Assembly: GCF_958295425.1 (NCBI RefSeq)
Contig: NC_081139.1
Span: forward strand, 27,713,463-27,777,462
Source: Solea solea
Taxonomy: Eukaryota > Chordata > Actinopteri > Pleuronectiformes > Soleidae
Length of the DNA: 64,000 nucleotides
Direction: 5' to 3'
Below, one piece after another: positions 10,451 through 20,231 of this stretch (position 1 is its first letter; the number at the start of each line of letters is the position of its first letter). Both the position numbers and the translations under genes were made by a program. The notes beneath the pieces were generated by a model that worked only from the letters and a program-made list of their open reading frames with translations, was not told the DNA's origin and made no database searches.

Positions 10451-10984
10451 TTTTTAATATGTTTATTTTATCCTACTGTCTCTGCTCGCAGCCATGTTTT
10501 CACTGAGAGTACACGTCTGGTTTTATATTGTGTGCCAGTGGATGAATGCATGATACTGTGTCTACTTCATAAGCAAATGAATTCAAAGCAGCCTTTGTAA
10601 ATTTGTTTAGGTTGAAGAGAACACACATTTCCTCTTGTGTTTCCACAGTTACGGGAAAACAGGGTTATGATGTGTGCGATGTGTGATAAAGAATCACTTC
10701 CCAGAAATGTAACGCCTCTGGACTTTATCCTGCAGTTAACAGGTGTCACAGGTGGATCAGAGCTAATAAGTGTCAGAGTGTAAGGAGTAAAAACAGTGAA
10801 ACTGGGTCAAGTCTGTAAAATGTGCTGGTTCTCTGGGTTTACTGGTGAAATACAAACTCAAGTCAAGTGTAAGCAAAGTCTGTGTCGGGGCTGTTGTGGG
10901 CTAAAGGTAATGGTATAATTATACCAAATATATTTATAAAATATAGATTTAAAATATAAATATAAGGGCTTTAAAGTCAGCAAG
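10451..10984. other. Unassigned intergenic sequence
   Basis: No coding exon, RNA gene or known repeat recognised. Moderately AT-rich. Confidence 0.5.
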
Positions 10985-12021
10985 TGACACCCTCTGTCTT
11001 TAGACCCTCTGTCTTTAAACCCTCTGTCCTTAGACCCTCTGTCTTTAGACCCTCTGTCCTTAGACCCTCTGTCTTAAGACCCTGTGTCCTTAGACCCTCT
11101 GCCCTTAGACCCTCTGTCTTCAGACCCTCTGTCCTTAGACCCTCTGTCCTTAGACCCTGTGTTCTTAGACCCTCTGTCTTCAGACCCTGTGCCCTTAGAC
11201 CCTCTGTTCTCAGACCCTCTGTCCTTAGACCCTCTGTCTTAAGACCCTCTGTCCTTAGACCCTGTGTTCTTAGACCCTCTGTCTTCAGACCCTGTGTCCT
11301 TAGACCCTCTGTTCTCAGACCCTCAGTCCTTAGACCCTCTGTCTTAAGACCCTGTGTCCTTAGACCCTGTGTCATTAGACCCTGTGTCCTTAGACCCTCT
11401 GTCCTTAGACCCTGTGTTCTTAGACCCTCTGTCTTCAGACCCTCTGTCCTTAGACCCTGTGTTCTTAGACCCTCTGTCTTCAGACCCTGTGTCCTTAGAC
11501 CCTCTGTTCTCAGACCCTCAGTCCTTAGACCCTCTGTCTTAAGACCCTGTGTCCTTAGACCCTCTGTCTTCAGACCCTGTGTCCTTAGACCCTCTGTCCT
11601 TAGACCCTGTGTCATTAGACCCTGTGTCATTAGACCCTCTGTCTTCAGACCCTGTGTCCTTAGACCCTCTGTTCTCAGACCCTCAGTCCTTAGACCCTCT
11701 GTCCTTAGACCCTCTGTTCTCAGACCCTCAGTCCTTAGACCCTCCATCTTCAGACCCTGTGTCCTTAGACCTTCTGCTCTTAGACCCTGTGTCCTTAGAC
11801 CCTCTGTCCTTAGACCCTGTGTCCTTAGACCCTCTATCTTCAGACCCTCTGTCTTCAGACCTTGTGTCCTTAGACCCTCTGTTCTCAGACCCTCAGTCCT
11901 TAGACCCTCCATCTTCAGACCCTGTGTCCTTAGACCTTCTGCTCTTAGACCCTGTGTCCTTAGACCCTCCATCTTCAGACCCTGTGTCCTTAGACCCTCT
12001 GTCTTCAGACCTCTGCCCTTA
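10985..12021. repeat. Minisatellite, 15-bp unit, ~69 copies
   Basis: Units of the form TTAGACCCTCTGTCC with frequent CTCTGT/CTGTGT and TTAG/TCAG variants. Because 15 is a multiple of three, several frames stay open on both strands (about 350 codons each). The resulting Leu-Arg-Pro or Glu-Gly-Leu-Arg peptides are repeat translations with no start context, splice signals or domain. Composite blocks (e.g. TTCTCAGACCCTCAGTCC) recur at several spacings, which shows segmental amplification. Confidence 0.95.
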
Positions 12022-12494
12022 TTGGGAACACTCACCTGAATGTATGACTTGTTGGTTTCATGAGCACAGAATAAAGCTTTTATTTTTTATTATAATTACA
12101 TCTCGTCTTGGACCACCATGTTGTAAACGGACAAACTAAAACACCTTACTGTAGATTCTTCATAGATGTCTGGAGGGTAAGTTTGAGGTGAGAGACCTAC
12201 AGACCCCCTCACCCCACGGAAATCACTGTTCCTTTAAATCAGCAGTTATTGTTTTTCATTTCCTGTAAAATGTGGTGTTATCGCCGCACACCGTGGTGCT
12301 CTCACTGAGTCATGGGAACGTCTCCAACAATAAAACATTTCTGTTAATGATTCCATGATTCCAGTGGAGTACAGCAGGACACAGTGGTGGCAGGAAGGAG
12401 TTTTCCTTTACTGATCGAAATAAAAACGAATAACAACGTAAAGTATACAGATATGTGAATGTGAAGTACAGTAACAAAGTATTTGTACTTTGTT
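12021..12494. other. Unassigned intergenic sequence
   Basis: Nothing coding seen. 12430-12490 resembles the end of the dispersed 'AGTAC' repeat (AAAGTATTTGTACTTTG). Confidence 0.4.
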
Positions 12495-12720
12495 ACTGTC
12501 CTCTGACGACTCCGCTATCGTCTGTCTCATCAAGGACGGGCATGAAAACCAAAGACCTGGTGGTGGATTTCCCCAGACAGAGACAGATTCTTATAAGGAC
12601 CCGGGTGTCCACATGAACACCAAACTGGACTGGACTGTGAACACAGAGCAGGCTGTGACCTCACTGAAGAGCTGCAGCACCCTTGTGTGTTCAGGGACGG
12701 TATTGCAGGTGTTGACGTTA
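12495..12720 (+). mobile_element. LINE reverse-transcriptase remnant (Rex/L2-like), internally deleted
   Basis: The plus frame gives 'SSDDSAIVCLIKDGHE', corresponding to the catalytic F/Y-x-DD segment of the reverse transcriptase. It then jumps to 'DSYKDPGVHMNTKLDWTVNT', the downstream 'KYLGVHMNxKLDW' motif. About 40 residues normally between them are missing. Dead fragment. Confidence 0.7.
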
Positions 12721-12779
12721 CTGTTGACCTTGTTTTTATTTGTTGTCCAAGCACATTTAATAGCCTTATTTCCTTACCT

Positions 12780-12890
12780 CACTTAGACTTTTCTAAGTGA
12801 TTTATTTCTACCAAAGTCATTTTCTGGTCACAGGCTTGTACTTTTACTCAAGTATCACTTTAAGATACTTTTATACACTCTGATCCTCTG
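12780..12890. repeat. Dispersed 'AGTAC' repeat fragment
   Basis: Contains TTCTACCAAAGTCATTTTCT and AAGTATCACTTTAAGATACT, shared with 6600-6690 and 15660-15730. Confidence 0.6.
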
Positions 12891-12973
12891 TCTCTGTCAC
12901 CATGGTTCTGTTCCTGATGGAACCAGCGTTGAAAACAGTCCAGTCCAAACATCGTGGGTTCAAATCCCAGTGA

Positions 12974-13032
12974 AGGTATGTGTGTGTGTGCGTGTGTGCG
13001 TGTGTGTGCGCGTGTGTGTGCGTGTGTGTGTA
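12974..13032. repeat. (TG/CG)n microsatellite
   Basis: TGTGTGCG-type alternating purine-pyrimidine run, a potential Z-DNA former. Confidence 0.8.
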
Positions 13033-13167
13033 AAACTAAAAAAAACAACGAGTGAAAAATCTCCCAAATCTGAACTAAAGTTCATTTCAATTTCACCTGC
13101 AACGACTCTGAGTGAGCTGGCCAAAGGCAATTAGCAATTAGCTAAAAAACATAAAATCTCCATCAAT

Positions 13168-13427
13168 TTAAGTCTACGATATCTTTAAGAATGTTTTTAT
13201 CTCACTGTGAGACAGACTTTTCCAACAGGAAACTGAAGTTTGTAAACCACTCACTCTCCCACACCAAAGTCCACAGAGTAAATCAGTGATTTTAGCTGCG
13301 GGGACACAAGAGCTGCTGGTCCTCTGCTGCCTCGTGTGGTCACTTTGGATTTTGAAAGCCGAAAGAGACAAAATAAGACATTTGAACTCAGTGATGGAGG
13401 CAGCAGTGGATCAACAACTCCTGTGTG
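13168..13427. repeat. Foldback/MITE 'FB', orientation B, joined to the next copy
   Basis: Left arm with CTCACTGTGAGACAGAC, junction GCTGCGGGGACACAAGAGC, core, and the GATCAACAACTCCTGTGTG end. The right arm is replaced by the next element. 'Orientation B' has the GCTGCGGGGACACAGGAG end on the left. Confidence 0.8.
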
Positions 13428-13755
13428 CAGGAAAACAGGAAACAGAAGTTTGTAAACCACTCACTCTCCCACACCAAAGTCCACAGAGAAAATCAGTGAT
13501 TTTAACATCACACACACACGGTTGTTGATCCACTGCTGCCTCCATCACTGAGTTCAAATGTCTGATTTTGTCACTTCAGTGTTTAAAATCCTCTGTTCAG
13601 ATTGACCTCAGTGACACAAAGTGACCACACGAGGGCAGCAGAGGACCAGCAGCTAAAATCACTGATTTTCTCTATGGACTTTGGTGTGGGAGAGTGAGTG
13701 GTCTCTCTCACAGTGAGACAAGACTTAAACTGACTGTGTGTGTAGATTTTAGTCC
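13428..13755. repeat. Foldback/MITE 'FB', orientation A, head-to-head with the previous copy
   Basis: Starts within the arm (AACAGGAAACAGAAGTTTG) and runs through the full core to CTCACAGTGAGACAAGAC and a GTAGATTTTAG end. The pair forms a large composite palindrome. Confidence 0.8.
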
Positions 13756-14799
13756 CATCGTGCTGCACACTGACATGTGAATGACTGATTGTCTTTCGTC
13801 TTCTAATCCAAAGAGACAGTAGTTTGTTGCAGTTGTTCAGACAGATGACACATGTAAATATGAAAGGGTTAAAGTACAGTGTCGCTGTAGTGACACAGAT
13901 GTGCATGAAAACATAACAGATAAGAAGCCCAGTTAGAAAACTTTAAAGTTTATAGTATTATAAGACAGTTACAACAGAAATATCACAATGTTTTACAGTA
14001 CTGTCTTTTCGCTTCTATGTCATAGCTAATTATTTTTGCTTAAATAAAATAATAAACCTATGTTGTGATTGTACTGCAGTGTTTTGCATCAATATATTAC
14101 AAACTTTGTTCAATGATTCCACTGTGTCTGTAGTATTCGCTCTACTACTGCAGTACTTTTACAGAGATGTGTTCACTGTACTGTACACATAGTACCTTAA
14201 TGAAACCTGTATCACCTATTTTGTTCTACAATATTTAATGATTGTACGACGAACAGTGACACAGTGAAACTATGGGTTGTTTGTGTGTGGGTGAACTATA
14301 GTTATGTTTCAATGGTATTTCACAGTAAATGTGTTTTTTGAACCAACGATTGTGCGAGATTTCTATAAAGATGTGAATGCACAATGCAATGTTTTGAACA
14401 TTAGACAGCCTGTGTTACAAGTGATGACCGTTTGGAGTTTTGTGTCCAGAGTTGTGAAAACTGTAAAAATAAATGATAAATAATTGTACACCAGCTGCTG
14501 CGGCTACTAGAAAATGTTACATCATCACTAATCACTCACTCTTACATAATCTAATGTATGCATCAGTGTTTGGTTCCACCTTTCAACACAGAGGAGTGGA
14601 AACTGGAGGAAGGGGCGGGGCCAGAGGTCAACTGCCACACAGGTGTCTCATGTCTGTGACTGTGGATCTAAATCACTGTTGGCGCTGGAGGAGCTGAAGA
14701 TGCTGAGCTGTGACCAGGATGGACAGGATTAGAGATTTGCATATTCCAAGACATTCCCGACATTTTCCACAATAAATGGCCGTTTCTATCACAGTCCGA
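13756..14799. other. Unassigned intergenic sequence, AT-rich
   Basis: About 1 kb with no exon or repeat signature recognised. Many short ORFs only. Confidence 0.5.
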
Positions 14800-14888
14800 G
14801 GACTTTTCCAACAGGAAACTGAAGTGTGTGAACCGCTCACTCTCCCACACCAAAGTCCACAGAGAAAATCAGTGATTTTAGCTGAAGT
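14800..14888. repeat. Foldback/MITE 'FB', arm fragment
   Basis: GGACTTTTCCAACAGGAAAC through GAGAAAATCAGTGATTTTAG only. Confidence 0.8.
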
Positions 14889-15615
14889 AGATTGACTTTG
14901 GTTCAGTGTGTTCATGTGTTGTCATGATGCAGTCGGCACATGTTACATAACCCGTGTGTTCCTGTGTGACCATGGAGGAATGCTCTGTGTACGTTTAACC
15001 CTTCGCCGTCCCCTTTGTCTCGCCCTAATCTCTGCTGTCGAAGCAGATCCCCGTGACGTCGGCGCGCAGACAAAGCACAGCTTCTGGTGTGGGATTATTT
15101 TCCTGTGACTCACCGGCCGCTGCTGGCCTCTGTCAGTCCAGGGCTTTATTAGAGAAGTGGAAATGCACTTTATGCAGTCACATGTTCCCATGAAGGAATC
15201 TTCCGTTACTATGTCAAAACAGTAATAAACAGAGGCGATAAGAATGTGCAACGGCTTTCTTTCAATCTGATGACATTTACTATTAAACTGTATACTGTAT
15301 ATAAACACACCTGAGCAGAAAGTACTTGCATTGACTTTGTGAAATACGTCACACTTACTTTTTCACGTAATTCACTTTGTTCTTTCTAGTTCTAGTATAA
15401 CTTACTTAGTACTTTTACTCCACCACATTTTTCCTCTAACTCTCTTTGTTACCCGTTAATACCAAATAAAATCAGTAGAGTTGCTATTATGGTCTGCATT
15501 TATATAGTCTTGATGAGACACATATAGATGAGCAAAGACAGGAATTTAACCCACAACCTTCCAGATGAAAGACAACACACCCTACCACTGAGCCACCATG
15601 TCTCAATCTGAACTT
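14889..15615. other. Intergenic, including a candidate GC-rich conserved element and a SINE fragment
   Basis: Positions about 14990-15190 are GC-rich, free of recognised repeats and include CCGTGACGTCGGCGCGC (a CRE-like TGACGTCG). They look like unique sequence 1.7 kb upstream of the osgin promoter and could be a regulatory element; that is inference only. 15540-15605 resembles an inverted tRNA-like SINE head (CTACCACTGAGCCACCATG). Confidence 0.35.
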
Positions 15616-15780
15616 TACTTTAAGACTTTTACTGAAGTAATGTTATAAAAAGTGACTTCAACTTCTACCAAAGTCATTTTCTGGTCACATACTTGTACTT
15701 TCATTCTAAAAGTATCACTTTAAGGTACTCTATACTCTAAAAGTACCACTATACCTTTATACACAGACTTGTTCACTCTG
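15616..15780. repeat. Dispersed 'AGTAC' repeat fragment
   Basis: Same block as 6565-6700 (TTATAAAAAGTGACTTC, CCAAAGTCATTTTCTGGTC, AAGTATCACTTTAAGGTACT). Confidence 0.65.
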
Positions 15781-16029
15781 AGCTTGTGAATTTCAGCTTT
15801 GTCATCGACACCTGCAACGAGTGCGGAAATGGGAGGAGTTAGCTAAAAGGGCTAGTTAGCATTTTTGCTGACTAATGTCAGCATATTAGCAATGAGCTAA
15901 GAAACAATTATATAAAAAAGATATCTAAGTATAGTAGTGAGTATAGTTTAGGTTTTTTGGACGTGTGGTCGTACGAGATTTTGAAACAAACTCAGCACTG
16001 CTGTGAGCGCCCCCCTGTGACCAGAACCG

Positions 16030-16492
16030 TCATGAAAGTCTACGTAGAGAACACGCTCACGTCTTTATCTCACTGTGAGACAGACTTTTCCAACAGGAAA
16101 CTCAAGTTTGTAAACCACTCACTCTCCCACACCAAAGCCCACAGAGAAAATCAGTGATTTTAGCTGCGGGGACACAGGAGCTGCTGCTCCTCTGCTGCCT
16201 CATGTGGTCACTTTGTGTCACTGAAGTTTGAACTCAGTGATTTTTTTTATATAAAGATCAACTCTACCCTCTAATGCAAGGGTGAGAAATTAAAAAATAG
16301 AAGTGAAAACAAATTAAAAAAAAAACCCTGAAGTGACAAAATCAGACATTTGAACTTAGTGATGGAGGCAGCAGTGGATCAACAACTCCTGTGTGTGTGA
16401 TGTTAAAGTCTTTGGTGTGGGAGAGTGAGTGGTTTATAAACTTCACTTTCCTGTTGGAAAAGTCTGTCTCACAGTGAGATAAAACTTGCTTA
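16030..16492. repeat. Foldback/MITE 'FB', orientation B, with internal insertion
   Basis: Both arms present. About 90 bp of A/T-rich sequence (roughly 16238-16328) interrupts the core between GTGTCACTGAAG and GAAGTGACAAAATCAG. Confidence 0.8.
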
Positions 16493-16789
16493 AATAAATG
16501 AGTTATCTACAGTCGTATGATCTCTATGTGAAAGTACTTTCATGAGGACAATTGTCATTTCAATTATTTCGTGTTCGGTTTTCTTATCAAAGCGTTTTTT
16601 TTAATTTTTTTAAAATGCCCTTTTATTTCACACCAAAAGAATAAAAGCGTCACTCACGACTGAGCTCGTCTCCACCGATGACACTCACAAAATGGCGGGC
16701 GACGCTCGGCTTCCTCTGCCGACCACGCTCGGCTAAACTCGTGTTCGTGTCCATCTCGCAGCCAGAGACGATCTTTGCTTTGTGGATGA

Positions 16790-16905
16790 AGGAGGAAAGG
16801 GGAGGGGCTTGTGCCGGCAGAGGTGGGGGGGGGGGGGTGGCCTGTGATTGGCTGGCTCGTGCCTGGCTGTGTGAATGGTATAAAAAGCGGCGAGTGTGCG
16901 GCATC
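16790..16905 (+). promoter_or_regulatory. Core promoter of the osgin gene (GC box, CCAAT, TATA)
   Basis: In order: GC-box-like GGAAAGGGGAGGGGC near 16795-16808, a G13 run, an inverted CCAAT box (ATTGG at 16847-16851) and a canonical TATA box (TATAAAAA at 16879-16886) followed by GCGGCG. This spacing predicts a start near 16910. The first 5' splice donor follows at 17108. The G-run at 16825-16837 may form quadruplex structure. Confidence 0.7.
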
Positions 16906-16909
16906 TGCT

Positions 16910-16946
16910 GCAGCTTTACGTCTCACATGTTCTGCAAAGAGTAAGC

Positions 16947-16977
<31 letters not shown>

Positions 16978-17107
16978 TCAGAATCAGAATCAGAATCAGC
17001 GGAACAAAAGCGGAATGACTGAGTGAGACTGTCAGCAGCAGCAGCAGCAGCAGAACACCGTGTATGTCAGTTTAAAAGTGCTCGCAGCGATTCACCGCCA
17101 TTTTAGC
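16910..17107 (+). other. osgin1: Non-coding exon 1 (5'UTR) of the osgin gene
   Basis: Sequence after the TATA box up to a strong donor (AGC|GTGAGT at 17108). It has (AAG)n, CAGAAT and (CAG)n tracts. There is no good coding frame and the first in-frame ATG of the protein is in the next exon at 20232. The start is estimated from the TATA position. Confidence 0.55.
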
Positions 17108-17485
17108 GTGAGTATCCTCCATCTTTTCATCTCACTTAAATTAAAGCCGCTGCATTTCTTTCTATTTTTTTTTAATTTCATCTAATTTTTCATCGCGGCG
17201 TGACGAGACTCACGCGGGGTTAGTGGCGGTCTCGGCGGTGCTCGCGCACGAACGTGATGTGACATTCGTGACGTAACGCGGCGCAGGTCAGCGGAGGACG
17301 GTGGGTCACGGGTGGGTCGGCGTGGAAAACTCCAGAAGAAGTGACGCGTTCACGTCACACTCGTGTTCTTACGTCAACTTAACTCGTCCTTTCTTAAAAG
17401 TCCTTTCTGTATGTTTTTATTTTTTTTAAATGAATAGATTCATTTTGCATCATAAATATTGTTCCATATTAAAACAAGCACTTAT

Positions 17486-17509
17486 GTATATGTATAGGTA
17501 TATATATAT

Positions 17510-17586
<77 letters not shown>

Positions 17587-17598
17587 CATATACATAAT
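17486..17598. repeat. (TA)n/(TATG)n microsatellite
   Basis: In osgin intron 1. Gives false Tyr/Ile ORFs on both strands. Confidence 0.9.
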
Positions 17599-17944
17599 GG
17601 CTAAAAGACAGAAGAAGTAAAAGACAGAAAAGCTCACACGAGGCAATAGAGTACATATATAGGGAATCAATGCGGCATATTGATATGTCATTTTGAGCTC
17701 ATACTTGACCAAACGAGACAGTCAGTGGCCCACAGGTCACCGGAGTTTGAGACCCCTGCTTTATTCATTTTAAAAATGACTAACTCAGGATGAAGCTGTG
17801 TTTGTTTGACCTGAAGTTTCTCTCAGAAACAAGTTCTGCTGAGTCACTGTCACTTCGTTCATATTCCGTTAGTCCATTAAAAAGTCAGAGGCACATGTAA
17901 AAAAGAGTCATTACATTATTACATTACATTATTATTATTATTAT

Positions 17945-18081
17945 CATTTAGCAGACACTTTTATCCAAAGCGACTTACAATGGAATGGAGTACAACCTGC
18001 CAGGGGTGGAGTTGAACTTGAGACATGAAGTCTTTTGCACGCAGGGTACCGATCTTAACCACTGAGCCACTACACCCCTGA
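17945..18081 (-). mobile_element. tRNA-derived SINE with LINE-type tail (minus strand)
   Basis: Reverse strand reads TAGTGGCTCAGTGGTTAAG (box A-like), TCAAGTTCAACTCC (box B-like) and ends in AAGTCGCTTTGGATAAAAG then TGTCTGCTAAATGATAATAA. A related copy lies in plus orientation at 42905-43072. Confidence 0.75.
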
Positions 18082-18232
18082 GTCAGTCGGAAGTCAGAAT
18101 TCTGAATTATAATAATAACACTTCTCTGTACTATCAAACAACAATTTAAAATAAAAATTGAGTGAATGTGCTGATTAATTGAATAATCAGTAACTGGATT
18201 ATTGGAGCAGAGGATTAATAAATCCTGATGAT

Positions 18233-18235
<3 letters not shown>

Positions 18236-18266
<31 letters not shown>
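18236..18266. repeat. (CA)n microsatellite
   Basis: About fifteen CA units in osgin intron 1. Confidence 0.9.
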
Positions 18267-18267
<1 letters not shown>

Positions 18268-18597
18268 GTGTCACAGTGTAAACAGTTTATTTAGACCTGG
18301 TTAGTGAAAGCTCTTTCGTTGTTATGACAGACTGACTGTGAATGTGAGCACATGCTGAGTCATCGTCAGAGAACGTCAACACACGGTGTAATCCTGTGTT
18401 ATTCCTGGATTTATAGAAGAATATATTTCACTACTTTACAAACACTACTTTAACTGCTCACCCTTTTTGTTCTGTTTCTGAACCAACGTCGTGTACCGTG
18501 GTTTATTCCTGTGTTCTTATGTAAACGTGGTGACAGACGCACAACTAACCCATATCACTAACACGTGTCACACACATGCTTTAACTGATCAATAAAC

Positions 18598-18701
18598 TGT
18601 GTATGTATATGTATGTGTGTATATATATGTATATGTATGTATATACATATGTATTTACATATGAATATATATGTATGTATATATGTATGTGTGTGTGTGT
18701 G

Positions 18702-18769
<68 letters not shown>

Positions 18770-18786
18770 CATACATATTTATATTT
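18598..18786. repeat. (TA)n/(TATG)n compound microsatellite
   Basis: Long alternating purine-pyrimidine run in osgin intron 1 with a pure TA core at 18715-18762. Confidence 0.9.
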
Positions 18787-18919
18787 GTTTATGAAATGTC
18801 ATAAAACATGGTGCAACTAACAATAGAACACGGCTGTGGTGACTCAGCATATTTTACTGTAAGTCATGTGATGGTCACTTTTTCCTGGGAAATCATTTTG
18901 GCATTTTGTGCCAAAACAT

Positions 18920-18924
18920 GGAGT

Positions 18925-18966
<42 letters not shown>
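18920..18966. repeat. (TG)n microsatellite
   Basis: About 20 TG units, followed by an inverted pair (CCTCCTCTTATG / AAGAGAGGAGGAG). Confidence 0.9.
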
Positions 18967-18967
<1 letters not shown>

Positions 18968-19179
18968 TCCAGCTCCTCCTCTTATGTAAGAGAGGAGGAG
19001 CTGTCTCCCTCTCCCTTCAGTGTTTCCACCTCCTAAAGTTTTTCCTCTTTTGATCATTTGTACAGAGTTTTTCACCTCCTCTCTCTCTCCCTCTCCTCTT
19101 CCTCCTCCCTATTCTCTAATTTGACCTTTTGTCTTTGTAATTGAATGAAAACATGAAATATAAATGTGGTTGAATTAGT

Positions 19180-19187
19180 TATTATTA

Positions 19188-19234
<47 letters not shown>
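19180..19234. repeat. (ATT)n microsatellite
   Basis: About eighteen TTA units in osgin intron 1. Further CA runs lie at 19446-19472 and 19789-19821 (TG). Confidence 0.9.
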
Positions 19235-19784
19235 GAAAATAAAAAAAATATATTAAAATGTGAATTGATGGTTTAAAGTTGATTTTTTTCAAACTTGATC
19301 AAATAAAATATACAAGTAACAGAATAAGAAAATAGAAACAATATAAGCATTCATTTTTTAAAGTTGTCCTCGTAAATGTGCACGTTCATTTTCTTCTTGT
19401 AACAAATACCTTTGTAAATATGGGTGTGGAAGTGAAACGTGATCCCACACACACACACACACACACACACAGCCTGAGGGTGTACAGTGAAAACACACCT
19501 TCATCATGACTTGACTTATTTTAACATTCTTTCATTGTCAGAGTAATATTATTTATATTAGGAAACACAAACATAAACTGACGTGTTCAATGCAAACATG
19601 TGTAAACATGTGTCATTTAATTTGACTCACGTTCCCAAAAGGTTTTCAATTGTCAAAAAAGGACGACAAGGGTAAGAAACTGTTGTATTATCAGAAAAAA
19701 ACATCTCCAGTAAAATCAGCAGCAAACTGTTTAATCTGGTAATCTGAGATTATGTGAGATCATGTTGCTTTGTTAAACTTTAAA

Positions 19785-19824
<40 letters not shown>

Positions 19825-20231
19825 ACTGACAGTTGTAGCCAATGACAGGACTCGGCAAAGATGAACAGTTATGCTGAGTCATGCTGATGCTCACAAAAAT
19901 AAATAAAACAAGACCGTAAAGATACAGATAATAAACATGCATTACCAAAAAAGAAAATGACAATATAAAAAGATTTAGACACTTAAACACTTAGACTATA
20001 AAAAAGAGTTAAAATAGAAGGTACATTATAGACAGTTAGCAGAATATACACAGTATGGACTTGATGTTTACAGCGTAAATGAGTATATTGCCCTTGTGTA
20101 CAGTATTGCATGAGGAGCCTGGTTACGTGAGGTCTGCTGCGAGCAGTGTTTGTTGTACAGTCCAACAGCTGCAGGGAGGAACCACAACAAACATTAACAT
20201 TAACATCATGGTGTTTTTCCTTTCAGTTATA

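Noticed and set aside
10977..12039. ~350-codon open frames on both strands
   Set aside because: They are translations of a 15-bp tandem repeat; all related frames are open because the unit is 3n, and there are no domain, promoter or splice features.
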